The translations under genes were made by a program, and so were the position numbers. Shown in pieces: positions 34,976 through 43,725 of a DNA stretch of 64,000 nt. Each line of letters opens with the position of its first letter. Within the stretch, counting starts at the first letter, position 1. The DNA comes from Nesterenkonia sp. LB17 (GTDB taxonomy: Bacteria; Actinomycetota; Actinomycetes; Actinomycetales; Micrococcaceae), in contig NZ_JAJOYX010000006.1 in NCBI RefSeq assembly GCF_022565915.1, forward strand, positions 1 to 64,000. Reading direction: 5' to 3'. The notes beneath the pieces are model-generated. The model was not told where the DNA came from. It saw only the letters and a list, made by a program, of their open reading frames with translations, and made no database searches.

Positions 34976-36400
34976 ATGTCCAAACAGCGAATTGCAATCA
35001 TCGGAGCGGGACCTAGCGGCATGGCCGCCCTTCGGGCCTTCGACACGGCACAGCGGTCCGGTGCCCAGATCCCCGAGGTGATCTGCTACGAGAAGCAGGA
35101 CGACTGGGGCGGGCAGTGGAACTACAACTGGCGCAGCGGGATCGACAAGTACGGGGAGCCGGTCCATTCCTCGATGTATCGCAACCTGTGGTCGAACGCG
35201 CCCAAGGAGGCGCTCGAGTTCGCTGAATACACCTTCGACGAGCACTTCGGCCGACCGGTCTCCTCCTACCCGCCGCGGGCGGCTCTGTGGGACTACATCG
35301 ACGGGCGGGCTCGCATGTCCGACGTCAAGGACAAGGTCCAGCTCTCCACCGCCGTTCGCTGGGTGGAATACCACCGCGAGGAGGACACCTTCACGGTCAC
35401 CGTGGAGAACCTGAAGTCCGGCACCACCTCGTCCTCCGAATTCGACCGGGTCATCGTGTCCACCGGGCACTTCTCCTTCCCCAACGTCCCGGACTTCAAG
35501 GGGATCGAGACCTTCACCGGCACCCTGCACCACGCGCATGACTTCCGCGGGGCAGAGAAGCTGGCCGACAAGCGCGTGCTGCTCATCGGGGCCTCCTACT
35601 CCGCCGAGGACATCGGCGTGCAGGCCTTCAAGATGGGTGCCCGTTCGGTCACCATGAGCTACCGCACCCGGGCCATGGGCCATGACTGGCCCGAAGGCAT
35701 GGAGGAACTTCCGCTCATCGACCGGTTCGAGGGGGAGACTGCCTACTTCTCCAACGGCGAGTCCCGCGAATTTGATGCCGTGATCCTGTGCACCGGCTAC
35801 CTGCACAAGTACCCCTTCCTGTCCACCGAACTGGCCCTGCGGTCCCAGAACAACGTCTACCCGGGCGGGCTGTACCGCGGAGTCGTGTGGCAGCGGAACC
35901 CGAAGATGTACTACCTGGGCGCCCAGGACCAATGGTTCACCTTCAACATGTTCGACGCGCAGGCCTGGTATGTCCGCGACCTCATCATGGGCCGGACGAA
36001 GCTGCCCCCGGCGGAGGAGCGGGCCGCCCACCTGAAGCAGTGGCGCCACCGCTTCCAGTCCCTGGAGGGGGACGCCGACGAGGTGCAGTTCCAGGCCGAC
36101 TACATCCGCGACCTCATCGGGGCCACCGACTACCCGATGTTCGCGCTGGACGAGGTGGTCCAGGTCTTCCTGGACTGGAAGACCGACAAGAAGGCCAACA
36201 TCCTGACCTACCGGGACAAGAACTACCGCTCGGTGATGACCGGAACCAAGGGGTCACAGCACCACACCACATGGTTGCAGGAGCTCGACGACTCCCTGGA
36301 GCGCTACCTGTCCACCCCGGCGCCCACCGAGGTGCCGAGCCTGGTCATCGCGGAACGCGATGCTGACACGGGGGCGGCAGCGGCCGCTCCCGTCGCCTGA
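34976..36400 (+). CDS. tmm: Trimethylamine monooxygenase (Tmm), flavin-dependent
   Basis: The 474-residue protein matches bacterial Tmm along its length, from IAIIGAGPSGMAALRAF (FAD site, Gly10-Gly15) through FEKQ-like YEKQDDWGGQWNYNWR, EPVHSSMYRNLWSNAPKE, the FMO-type STGHFSFPNVPDFKG, the NADPH site LLIGASYSAEDIG (Gly205-Ser209), CTGYLHKYPFL, QDQWFTFNMFDAQAWYVRD to YRSVMTGT and HHTTWL. Tmm oxidises trimethylamine to TMAO with NADPH and O2, yielding an osmolyte or a carbon and nitrogen source. The C terminus has an extra 20-residue tail. The gene stands alone, with no TMAO demethylase or methylamine genes beside it. ATG 34976 has GATGAGG upstream. Confidence 0.9.
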   Translation: MSKQRIAIIGAGPSGMAALRAFDTAQRSGAQIPEVICYEKQDDWGGQWNYNWRSGIDKYGEPVHSSMYRNLWSNAPKEALEFAEYTFDEHFGRPVSSYPPRAALWDYIDGRARMSDVKDKVQLSTAVRWVEYHREEDTFTVTVENLKSGTTSSSEFDRVIVSTGHFSFPNVPDFKGIETFTGTLHHAHDFRGAEKLADKRVLLIGASYSAEDIGVQAFKMGARSVTMSYRTRAMGHDWPEGMEELPLIDRFEGETAYFSNGESREFDAVILCTGYLHKYPFLSTELALRSQNNVYPGGLYRGVVWQRNPKMYYLGAQDQWFTFNMFDAQAWYVRDLIMGRTKLPPAEERAAHLKQWRHRFQSLEGDADEVQFQADYIRDLIGATDYPMFALDEVVQVFLDWKTDKKANILTYRDKNYRSVMTGTKGSQHHTTWLQELDDSLERYLSTPAPTEVPSLVIAERDADTGAAAAAPVA

Positions 36401-36459
36401 GCTCCGTCGGCTTGAGCTCCATGGTCTGAGAGCTGGTCCTGTCCGCTCAAGGCTGGGCT

Positions 36460-36497
36460 GGGTGCGCGGCGGCGGTCGGATGAGTCGCCGCGCGCCC
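36460..36497 (+). terminator. Probable terminator of tmm
   Basis: Twelve bases GGGTGCGCGGCG (36460-36471) pair with CGCCGCGCGCCC (36486-36497), one pair being G-U, around a 14-base loop. It lies 60 bases after the tmm stop. Confidence 0.55.
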
Positions 36498-36503
36498 GGG
36501 ACC

Positions 36504-36542
36504 GTGAGACCGGTGGTGACAGCTGGTATAGTTCTCAGCTGT
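36504..36542 (+). promoter_or_regulatory. rplY promoter with a palindrome around the -10
   Basis: GTGAGA (36504-36509) and TATAGT (36527-36532) are 17 bases apart. ACAGCTG (36519-36525) and CAGCTGT (36536-36542) form an inverted repeat that brackets the -10 element, so a regulator bound there would cover the promoter. Confidence 0.4.
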
Positions 36543-36713
36543 GCCCAGGCGAGGGGGCGACATCTCCGGATCCGATCCGTGAGACGTCAGCCCCGTGATC
36601 GACGAGGCGAACTTGCAGGAGAACATCACCGCCGCTCACAGCGCGGAGAGCCTGGAATTCACTTGTCGTTGGTGCCTGGATCAATTCGAATCCAACCAAC
36701 GAAGGACAACACC

Positions 36714-37352
36714 ATGGCTGACAAGATCGTCATTCCCGCTACCAAGCGCACCGAGTTCGGCAAGGGCGCAGCCCGCAAGGCCCGCCGCGACGACCAGATC
36801 CCGGCAGTGGTCTACGGCCACGGCGAAGACCCCATCCACGTGGTGCTTCCCGGTCACCAGACCCACCTGGCAGTGCGTAACCCCAACGCACTGATCACAC
36901 TGGACATCGAAGGCACCGAGCAGCTGGTGATCCCCAAGGCCATCCAGCGCGACATCATCAAGCGCTCGATCGACCACATGGATCTGCTGACCGTGCGTCG
37001 CGGCGAGAAGGTCGTCGTCGACGTCTACGTCGAGGTCACCGGCGAGCCCGCCGTCGGCTTCGAATGGATCCTGGACCAGGCCACCGTGTCCATCGAGGCC
37101 GAGGCCACCCACCTCCCCGAGCACGTGACCATCGACATCACCGACCGCAACGAGAACGCCCTGCCGGAGCACATCCAGCTGCCCAAGGGCGTGACGCTGG
37201 CGCTCTCCGACATGGAGTCCCCGATCGTCTCCATCCACGAGCCCACCGAGCAGGACCTGGGCGACGAGGCAGAGACCACCGAGGGTGAAGCTGCCGAGGG
37301 CGAGACCGCCGAGGGTGAGTCCGAGGGGAACGCAGAGGGCGAAGAGAGCTGA
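36714..37352 (+). CDS. rplY: 50S ribosomal protein L25/general stress protein Ctc
   Basis: The 212-residue protein has the N-terminal L25 5S-rRNA-binding domain (RTEFGKGAARKARRDDQIPAVVYGHG, about 10-95) and the C-terminal TL5/Ctc beta domain (about 100-185, EHVTIDITDRNENALPEHIQLPKGV). A tail of acidic repeats (GEAAEGETAEGESEGNAEGEES) follows. ATG 36714 has GAAGGA at a suitable distance; the open frame runs upstream without coding character. pth follows after 35 bases with its own -10 element. Confidence 0.93.
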   Translation: MADKIVIPATKRTEFGKGAARKARRDDQIPAVVYGHGEDPIHVVLPGHQTHLAVRNPNALITLDIEGTEQLVIPKAIQRDIIKRSIDHMDLLTVRRGEKVVVDVYVEVTGEPAVGFEWILDQATVSIEAEATHLPEHVTIDITDRNENALPEHIQLPKGVTLALSDMESPIVSIHEPTEQDLGDEAETTEGEAAEGETAEGESEGNAEGEES

Positions 37353-37375
37353 ACGCTCTGACGCTGCGACTCCAC

Positions 37376-37381
37376 TAGGCT
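37376..37381 (+). promoter_or_regulatory. -10 element (TAGGCT) of pth
   Basis: TAGGCT is followed by six bases and ATG 37388, suggesting a leaderless pth transcript in addition to read-through from rplY. Confidence 0.4.
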
Positions 37382-37387
37382 CGAGGC

Positions 37388-37966
37388 ATGGCTTCAGAGA
37401 CGTGGTTGATAGCGGGACTCGGCAACCCCGGGTCCCGCTATCGTCATACCCGGCACAACATCGGGCACATGGTGCTCGACGAGCTCCTCGACCGCATGGA
37501 TGCGAAGTACACGCGCACCAAGGTCGGGGCCAAGGCCGTCGCGGCCCGGCTGGGCCCGGGAGGGCCGAAGGTGGTCTTCGCGATCTCGGAGGGCTACATG
37601 AACCTCTCCGGCAAGCCCGTGCGAGGGCTGATGGACTATTTCTCGGTCCCCGCCGAAAACCTGATCGTGGTCCACGATGAGCTCGACCTGGACTTCGGTC
37701 GTGCCAAGCTCAAGCGCGGGGGGTCCGAAGGCGGGCACAACGGGCTGAAATCCATCACCACCCACCTGGGCGGGAATCGTGACTATCTGCGTGTGCGCGC
37801 CGGCGTGGGCAGGCCCCCCGGCCGCATGGACAGCGCGGACTACGTGTTGCAGAAGTTCAGCGCCGCCGAGCAGAAGGAGCTGGGCATCTTCATCTCCCGG
37901 CTGGCCGATGCAGTGGAGCTGCTGATCTCCGACGGGCTGCCAGCTGCCCAGAATGCTGTGCACTGA
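37388..37966 (+). CDS. pth: Peptidyl-tRNA hydrolase
   Basis: Pth releases peptides from prematurely dissociated peptidyl-tRNA. The 192-residue protein has LIAGLGNPGSRYRHTRHNIGHM with the catalytic His23, then the FGRAKLKRGGSEGGHNGLKSI loop and RVRAGVGRPPGRMDSADYVLQKF. The last codons (GTG CAC TGA) are the first copy of a 14-bp tandem repeat that continues downstream. Confidence 0.95.
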   Translation: MASETWLIAGLGNPGSRYRHTRHNIGHMVLDELLDRMDAKYTRTKVGAKAVAARLGPGGPKVVFAISEGYMNLSGKPVRGLMDYFSVPAENLIVVHDELDLDFGRAKLKRGGSEGGHNGLKSITTHLGGNRDYLRVRAGVGRPPGRMDSADYVLQKFSAAEQKELGIFISRLADAVELLISDGLPAAQNAVH

Positions 37967-38027
37967 ACCCGGTGCACTGAACCCCGTGCACTGAACCCCG
38001 TGCACTGAAGGCTGTGCCCTGAACGCA
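37958..38027. repeat. 14-bp tandem repeat, five units
   Basis: GTGCACTGAACCCS units begin at 37958, 37972, 37986 and 38000. A degenerate fifth unit (GTGCCCTGAACGCA) begins at 38014. The first unit overlaps the end of pth and each unit carries an in-frame or near-frame TGA and the palindrome GTGCAC. It sits between the convergent pth and ppsA genes. Confidence 0.9.
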
Positions 38028-38075
38028 GACACCGTCCGTCGCCGACGACGGCGGCCCGCCCGTGCTCGGGCAGCG

Positions 38076-40457
38076 CTACCGAGACTCTGCCGCACCCGCC
38101 AAGCTGAGCCAGGTCTGCACCACGGTGTCAGGTGTCAGAGAAATCGATTCGATGCCCTGATCAACCAGCCAGCGGGCGAGCTCTGGATGATCTGAGGGTC
38201 CCTGACCGCAGATCCCGATGTACTTGTTCTGCGTCCGGCACCTGTCGATGACCGTGGCCAGCATCGAGAGCACGGCGGGGTCTCGCTCGTCGAAGAGATG
38301 AGCCACCAGGTCCGAGTCCCGATCAACACCGAGCACCAGCTGGGTCAGATCATTGGACCCGATGGAGAACCCGTCGAAATGTTCCAGGAACGCATCGGCG
38401 AGAAGGACATTGCTGGGCAGTTCGCACATCATCATCACCTTCAGGCCTCGTGCCCCGCGGCGGAGCCCATGACTCGCCATGAGGTCGACGACGGTCTGGG
38501 CCTCCTCCACCGTCCTCACGAAGGGCACCATGATCGCCAGGTTCTCCAGACCCATCTCTTCGCGAACGAACCGCAGGGCCTCACACTCCATGGCGAAGCA
38601 CTCCCGGAAGTCCGCGGAGATGTACCGCGAGGCACCTCGATAGCCCAGCATCGGATTCTCCTCCTGCGGCTCGAAGAGCTCCCCGCCCAGGAGGTTGGCG
38701 TATTCATTAGTCTTGAAATCGCTGAACCGCACAATGACCTGCTCCGGGGCGAAGCTGGCCGCGATGGTCGACACTCCCTCCGCCACCCGCCGCACGAAGT
38801 ACTCCCTGGGCGACCCGTAGGCGCTGATCCGCTGGTCCACTGCGCTCCGCACTTCGTGCGGCAGGCTGTCACGCTCCAGGAGCGCACGCGGATGGATGCC
38901 GACCTGGTGGTTGATGATGAACTCCAGGCGGGCGAGCCCCACCCCGTGGTGCGGCAGCTGGGAGAACGAGAATGCCTGATCCGGGGAGGCCACATTCATC
39001 ATGATCTTCACCGGGACGTCCGGCATCTCATCCAGATCGGTCACCTCCTCCTCGAACCTCAGCGTGCCGGCATAGACCATCCCGTTGTCGCCCTCGGCGC
39101 AGGAGATCGTCACCGCCTCGCCGTCGGCCAGGGCCTCTGTGGCGTCCCCCGTTCCCACCACGGCGGGCACACCCAGCTCCCTGGCGAGGATCGCCGCGTG
39201 ACAGGTGCGACCCCCACGTTCGGTGACGATCGCCGAGGCACGCTTCATGATCGGCTCCCAGTCCGGGTCCGTGATCTCAGCCACCAGCACGTCGCCGGGC
39301 TGCAGCCGATCCATGTCCGCCGGCGAGCGAAGGACCCTCACCGGGCCGGTCCCGATCCGCTGCCCGATCGCTCTTCCCACAGTCAGCACGTCACCGCGCT
39401 CGCGGAGCACGAAGCGTCTCACCTGTCGCAGCTCCCGGTGGGACACCACCGTCTCCGGGCGGGCCTGCAGGATGTAGAGCCGTCCGTCGATTCCATCGAG
39501 CGCCCACTCGATGTCCATCGGTCGGCCGTAGTGGTCCTCGATCGCTACAGCACAGCGGCCCAGCTCGGTGACCTGCGCATCGGTGATCGAGAATCGTGCC
39601 CGCTCGGCAGGTGATACGTCCTCGAAGATGGTGCTGCTGTGAAGTCCGCGGCCCGCGGCGTACCGCATCGCGGTGGCCTTCTCGCCGAGCGCCCTGCTCA
39701 AGATGGCTTCATGTCCCTGCTGCAGCGCGGGCTTATGGACGTAGAACTCATCAGGGTTCACCGCCCCCTGGACCACGGCTTCACCCAGACCGTAGGCGCT
39801 CGTGATGAACACCGCCCGATCGAAGCCCGTCTCCGTGTCCACCGTGAACATCACGCCGGATGCTCCGATGTCGGAACGGACCATGCGCTGCACGCCCGCC
39901 GAGAGCGCGACCTTGTGGTGGGCGAAACCATGGTGCACGCGGTAGGCGATCGCCCGGTCGTTGTAGAGCGAGGCAAAGACGCTGTGCACTGCAGCGAGCA
40001 CGTTCTCGACCCCGCCGATGTTCAGGAACGTCTCCTGCTGGCCTGCGAACGAGGCGTCCGGCAGGTCCTCGGCCGTTGCGCTGGAACGGATCGCCCACGA
40101 CACCGCCTCAGGGTCTGGGTCCTCTGCGATCAGCCTCGCGTGCGCTTCGCGCAGGTCTCGTGTGAGCTCCTCGGCCAGGGGCTGATCCTGGATCCATGAA
40201 CGGATCTGCGCGCCGACCCGGGAGAGCTCCACGACATCGTCGATGTCCAGTGGCTCGAGGGCCGCCCGGATCCTGTGGTCGAGTCCGTTCGCAGCGAGGA
40301 ACACGCGGTAGGCATCCGCAGTCGTCGCGAAACCGCCCGGTACACGCACTCCTGCCTCGGAGAGGCGGGCCACCATCTCGCCCAGCGAGGCGTTCTTCCC
40401 GCCCACGGCTGCGATATCGGCAAGCGAGATGTCGTCGAACCACAAGATGTTGCTCAT
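38076..40457 (-). CDS. ppsA: Phosphoenolpyruvate synthase
   Basis: PpsA converts pyruvate and ATP to PEP, AMP and phosphate, the entry to gluconeogenesis. The 793-residue protein has an N-terminal ATP-grasp domain ([40 protein letters not shown]), the phosphohistidine domain with His420 in [23 protein letters not shown], and the PEP-binding barrel ending with [22 protein letters not shown]. The frame is open 24 codons upstream, but ATG 40457 has TGAGGAGA in front. It lies ten bases downstream of ppsR, so enzyme and regulator are co-expressed. Confidence 0.95.
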   Translation of the reverse strand: MSNILWFDDISLADIAAVGGKNASLGEMVARLSEAGVRVPGGFATTADAYRVFLAANGLDHRIRAALEPLDIDDVVELSRVGAQIRSWIQDQPLAEELTRDLREAHARLIAEDPDPEAVSWAIRSSATAEDLPDASFAGQQETFLNIGGVENVLAAVHSVFASLYNDRAIAYRVHHGFAHHKVALSAGVQRMVRSDIGASGVMFTVDTETGFDRAVFITSAYGLGEAVVQGAVNPDEFYVHKPALQQGHEAILSRALGEKATAMRYAAGRGLHSSTIFEDVSPAERARFSITDAQVTELGRCAVAIEDHYGRPMDIEWALDGIDGRLYILQARPETVVSHRELRQVRRFVLRERGDVLTVGRAIGQRIGTGPVRVLRSPADMDRLQPGDVLVAEITDPDWEPIMKRASAIVTERGGRTCHAAILARELGVPAVVGTGDATEALADGEAVTISCAEGDNGMVYAGTLRFEEEVTDLDEMPDVPVKIMMNVASPDQAFSFSQLPHHGVGLARLEFIINHQVGIHPRALLERDSLPHEVRSAVDQRISAYGSPREYFVRRVAEGVSTIAASFAPEQVIVRFSDFKTNEYANLLGGELFEPQEENPMLGYRGASRYISADFRECFAMECEALRFVREEMGLENLAIMVPFVRTVEEAQTVVDLMASHGLRRGARGLKVMMMCELPSNVLLADAFLEHFDGFSIGSNDLTQLVLGVDRDSDLVAHLFDERDPAVLSMLATVIDRCRTQNKYIGICGQGPSDHPELARWLVDQGIESISLTPDTVVQTWLSLAGAAESR

Positions 40458-40467
40458 CAGTGTCTCC

Positions 40468-41304
40468 TCAGGGACTGCTTGGCGCTGCGGCGGGACGAAG
40501 ATGCATCGTCTGCAGGATCGCTGCCGCAATCTCTTCCACGCTTCTGGCCGCCGTGTTCAGGCTCGGGATCGAGTGCCGTCGGTACAGGGATTCCGCCCAA
40601 CGCAGCTCTTGGCGGCAGCGGAAGAGGCTTGCATAGGCCCCGCCTGGACGGCGTTCCTGGCGTATCTGGCTCAGCCGCTGCGCAGTGCTGGTCAGCCCGA
40701 AACACCGAACCCGATACGGCTCCACCGCACGGGGCAGCTCCAGTGCCGGGTAGTCCTCCTCCGTCAAGGGGTAGTTGGCGACCCGCAGACCGTGCTGGAG
40801 AGCCAGGTACAGCGCGGTGGGAGTCTTCCCGCAGCGAGATGGAGCGATGATGATGAGATCGGCGCCGACCAGAGAGCTCGCGCCCGCTGCATCGTCGTGC
40901 GTCAATGTGTACTCCACCGCGCGCATGCGGGAGCTGTACTGGTCCAGGTTCCCGATGCTGTGATGCGGGGCCACCTCAGCAGCGCCCTTGACGCCCAGGA
41001 GCTTCTCGAGCGCGGTGAGATGTCCCTTGATGAGATCCACCACGGCGAACGGGCCTGCGCTCAGTTCGGCGCTGACCTCCGCGGCGCGAACGGTCACGAG
41101 CAGCAGGGTGGCAGGTCCCGCGGTGCGCGCCGCACTCAGCACCTGTTGTGCGATCGGCGGGGAATCGACGAAGGGGAAGGTTCTGCGGAGGAATCGGATG
41201 CCGGGGAAGTGCGCCAGGAGCGCGTTGCCGAGGGTCTCGGCGGTGACGCCGGTGTTGTCAGAGATGAAGAACACCGGCACGGGTGCTCCGACGGCGCCGG
41301 TCAT
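40468..41304 (-). CDS. ppsR: PEP synthase regulatory protein (kinase/pyrophosphorylase, DUF299)
   Basis: PpsR-type proteins switch PEP synthase off by ADP-dependent phosphorylation of a threonine near the catalytic histidine and on again by phosphate-dependent removal. The 278-residue protein has the family N terminus [24 protein letters not shown] and the P-loop [27 protein letters not shown] (about 153-180). A second family segment is HDDAAG at about 137. It precedes ppsA in one operon. The genomic link predicts that this PpsA is post-translationally controlled. Confidence 0.93.
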   Translation of the reverse strand: MTGAVGAPVPVFFISDNTGVTAETLGNALLAHFPGIRFLRRTFPFVDSPPIAQQVLSAARTAGPATLLLVTVRAAEVSAELSAGPFAVVDLIKGHLTALEKLLGVKGAAEVAPHHSIGNLDQYSSRMRAVEYTLTHDDAAGASSLVGADLIIIAPSRCGKTPTALYLALQHGLRVANYPLTEEDYPALELPRAVEPYRVRCFGLTSTAQRLSQIRQERRPGGAYASLFRCRQELRWAESLYRRHSIPSLNTAARSVEEIAAAILQTMHLRPAAAPSSP

Positions 41305-41320
41305 GGGTTGGCCGCCCTAC

Positions 41321-41353
41321 CGTGCACCTGAGCGAACCGGTGCCTGGTGCACG
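41321..41353 (-). promoter_or_regulatory. Inverted repeat upstream of ppsR
   Basis: CGTGCACC (41321-41328) and GGTGCACG (41346-41353) are perfect complements separated by 17 bases, in the 67-base gap between the FMN-binding protein gene and ppsR. It could be an operator or an mRNA hairpin that adjusts read-through into ppsR-ppsA. Confidence 0.35.
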
Positions 41354-41371
41354 ATCGTCATAGCCGGTCCT

Positions 41372-41842
41372 TCAGTCGAGGCCTGATCGGGTGGCGTCGT
41401 TCAAGGAGATGTCCCAGGCCTGGGGGTGGGCGACGATGAAGCGTCGACCCGTGACGACCTCCGGCGTGATCCGGACGAAATGGTCTTTCTCGCCCGATTC
41501 CCAGGGGAACAGTCGGCGCGAAGAGCTGCTGAGAGAGTCGTCCGTCTGCTCGACCTCCGCCGCCGTGCCCTTGACGATCACACTCCAGGCGACATTGGTG
41601 CGCGGATCCACACCGTCCGTCTCGAAGGCCACGGGACTGGAGCCCAGCGCGGCCGTCCGTTTCGTGCCGGGCCCGGTGCGGAAGACTATGGTCCGCTGAT
41701 CCACCAGGTAGGTGACCGGGAACAGCTCTGGATGATCACCGGTCCAGACGGCGAGTCTGCCGAGCGAGACGCTGCGCAGCAGCTCCCAGCACTCGCGGCT
41801 CTCGAGGACCTCTGTCCTGGGTGTCGAGGGTGTCTTCTGCAT
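41372..41842 (-). CDS. Pyridoxamine 5'-phosphate oxidase-like FMN-binding protein
   Basis: The 156-residue protein has the split-barrel flavin fold: LESRECWELLRSVSLGRLAVW, HPELFPVTYLVDQRTIVFRTGPGTKR and VAFETDGVDPRTNVAWSVIVKGTA. It belongs to the Pyridox_ox_2 type, of which several members are in the M. tuberculosis DosR regulon. It probably reduces a flavin- or F420-linked substrate rather than acting in vitamin B6 synthesis. It is 67 bases upstream of ppsR on the same strand and divergent from the DevS-like kinase, which supports membership in the same regulon. Confidence 0.82.
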   Translation of the reverse strand: MQKTPSTPRTEVLESRECWELLRSVSLGRLAVWTGDHPELFPVTYLVDQRTIVFRTGPGTKRTAALGSSPVAFETDGVDPRTNVAWSVIVKGTAAEVEQTDDSLSSSSRRLFPWESGEKDHFVRITPEVVTGRRFIVAHPQAWDISLNDATRSGLD

Positions 41843-41995
41843 GGCGGCGAGCTTACTCCGGCTCCACCGCGGAAGCCAGAGTCTGAAGCGAAGGCGATGC
41901 CGCTCACGTCCGCCGCCTCGGCGACTGCTGGCCGCGCCGGTTCACCGTCGCAGCGCTGCGGAGCTGAACGGGGTTCTCTTTCCCGAGGAAAGACA

Positions 41996-42001
41996 TAGAA
42001 T
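41996..42001 (+). promoter_or_regulatory. Candidate -10 element (TAGAAT) of devS
   Basis: TAGAAT lies 30 bases before the kinase start and is followed by a strong AAGGAGG ribosome binding site (about 42020). TTCTCT at 41974 is a weak -35 at 16 bases. The local sequence is AT-richer than its surroundings. Confidence 0.4.
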
Positions 42002-42030
42002 GGAATTTAGTTCTTGATGTAAGGAGGGTT

Positions 42031-43725
42031 ATGGATGCCGATGAACTTCGGGTGACCTACCTTCCGAAGCTTGAAGTCAATGGTGCGGTGGGGGATTCCA
42101 TCGCGCGCACTATCCGGGTCCTCAGCTCCCAGCGCAGGCTGCAGACCCTGCTCGACGCCAGCAACGTCGTGGCCAGCGATCTGGACCTGGAACATGTTCT
42201 GCGGCGCATCGCCGAGGAGGCCAGGACCGTCGCGGACGCCGAGTACGCCGCACTGGGCGTCATCGCCGCTGATGGCTCCCTCGAGCGGTTCATCCACGTC
42301 GGGATGGCGCAGCACGTGGCCGAGAAGATCGGAGACCTGCCCGCCGGGCACGGGGTCCTGGGCGCGGTGAACCAGAGCAGCAACCCGATCCGACTCACCG
42401 ACCTCACCACGGATCCCCGGGCGGTCGGCTTTCCCGCCCACCACCCGCCGATGAACAGCTTCCTCGGGGTCCCAATCAAGATCCGCGGCGAGACCTACGG
42501 CAACCTCTACCTCACCAACCGGGCCGATGGGCCCTTCACCGACGAGGACGAAGAACTCGTCACGGCGCTGGCCGCCACGGCTGCGACCGCGATCAACAAC
42601 GCCCGACTCTACGAAGAGGCCCGCCGAGCGCAGCAGCTCAGCGCCGTCCTGGGCGATGTCACCTCAGCTCTGCTGGCCTCGGAGACCATCGATGTCTTCG
42701 GCGTCCTGGCTCACGGGGTCGCGACCCTCACCGAAGCGGACTTCGCCGCCATCGTGACCTCCGACGCGGTGGGCGAAGAGCTCTTCATCGACACCGCCCG
42801 CGGACAGGGCGCCTCGCTGATCGAGGGCGAGGTGCTGCCCTGGGTCGAAGGCGCGGTATCGCGGGCCATGGAGGGGACGGCGAGCATCTCGCCTCCCGAG
42901 GGAACAGATGTCCCACCGTTCTGTGAGCGGGTCCCGAGCTCCTCGGTGATCGCTGTTCCGCTGATCGTCTCCGGGGACCGCATCGGCGCGGTCTGCGCGA
43001 CCCGGGCCGAGTCCCGGCCGGCCTTTAACCCCGGTGACCTGGAGCTGCTCTCGGACTTCGCGACCCAGGCGGGTCTGGCTGTGGCGTTGTCCTGGGCGCG
43101 AGCGGATCGGCAGCGGCTCGGCGTGATCGAAGACCGGGCGCGCACTGCTCGGGATCTCCATGACCATGTCATCCAGCGGCTCTTCGCCACGGGCCTGGGA
43201 CTGCAGGCCTTCGCCTCGGCCCACCCCCGACATGCCGGGAGGATCGACAGGCATGTGGCGGAGATCGACGCGGCCATTGAAGACATCCGCAACGCGATAT
43301 TCACTCTGCGCACCCGTAAGACCACCAGGACGATGCGTCATCGGCTGCTCGATGTCGTCACCGAGCTCTCGGCCGGGCTGGGCATGGCTCCGAAGGTGAC
43401 CTTCACGGGTCAGATCGATGCGTTCATCAAGGGTGAGCTCGCAGATGATGTCGTCGCGGTCCTGCGTGAGACGGTCACCAACGTGACTCGCCATGCCAGG
43501 GCGACTGCGGTCTCGATCGAGGTCCAGGCAGACTCCGCCGGAGTCACGGTCACGGTCGGTGACGACGGGGTCGGCCTGGCTGCCGGTGACAAGATCGCGA
43601 GCGGCACGGCGAACCTGCGGGCCAGGGCGCGTGCTCGGGGTGGTGCCTTTGGGCTGACCCCGGGGGAGAACGGCGGGGTGCGGGCGCGCTGGCACGTCCC
43701 GGTCCATGGTCAGGACGTCCCATGA
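42031..43725 (+). CDS. devS: DevS/DosT-like GAF sensor histidine kinase, probable heme sensor
   Basis: The 564-residue soluble kinase has two GAF domains (about 45-190 and 210-350), a HisKA_3 dimerisation domain with His377 in ARDLHDHVIQRLF, and a C-terminal HATPase domain with ETVTNVTRHARA and VGDDGVGL. The first GAF domain contains GFPAHHPPMNSFLGVPI (His137/His138). This is the same motif that holds the proximal heme histidine in M. tuberculosis DosS and DosT, which sense O2, NO, CO or redox. The C-terminal ATG overlaps the regulator gene start (ATGA at 43722). ATG 42031 has AAGGAGG upstream. There is no transmembrane segment. Confidence 0.9.
   Translation: MDADELRVTYLPKLEVNGAVGDSIARTIRVLSSQRRLQTLLDASNVVASDLDLEHVLRRIAEEARTVADAEYAALGVIAADGSLERFIHVGMAQHVAEKIGDLPAGHGVLGAVNQSSNPIRLTDLTTDPRAVGFPAHHPPMNSFLGVPIKIRGETYGNLYLTNRADGPFTDEDEELVTALAATAATAINNARLYEEARRAQQLSAVLGDVTSALLASETIDVFGVLAHGVATLTEADFAAIVTSDAVGEELFIDTARGQGASLIEGEVLPWVEGAVSRAMEGTASISPPEGTDVPPFCERVPSSSVIAVPLIVSGDRIGAVCATRAESRPAFNPGDLELLSDFATQAGLAVALSWARADRQRLGVIEDRARTARDLHDHVIQRLFATGLGLQAFASAHPRHAGRIDRHVAEIDAAIEDIRNAIFTLRTRKTTRTMRHRLLDVVTELSAGLGMAPKVTFTGQIDAFIKGELADDVVAVLRETVTNVTRHARATAVSIEVQADSAGVTVTVGDDGVGLAAGDKIASGTANLRARARARGGAFGLTPGENGGVRARWHVPVHGQDVP

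Larger units (their letters stand above)
36401..36713. other. 313-base gap between tmm and rplY
   Basis: No gene is visible. It contains a terminator-like hairpin (36460-36497), a candidate promoter with flanking inverted repeats (36504-36542) and a 170-base rplY leader. Small ORFs crossing it have no family features. Confidence 0.6.

Noticed and set aside
37958-38027. CRISPR array
   Set aside because: The 14-bp units are directly adjacent without spacers, so this is a simple tandem repeat.
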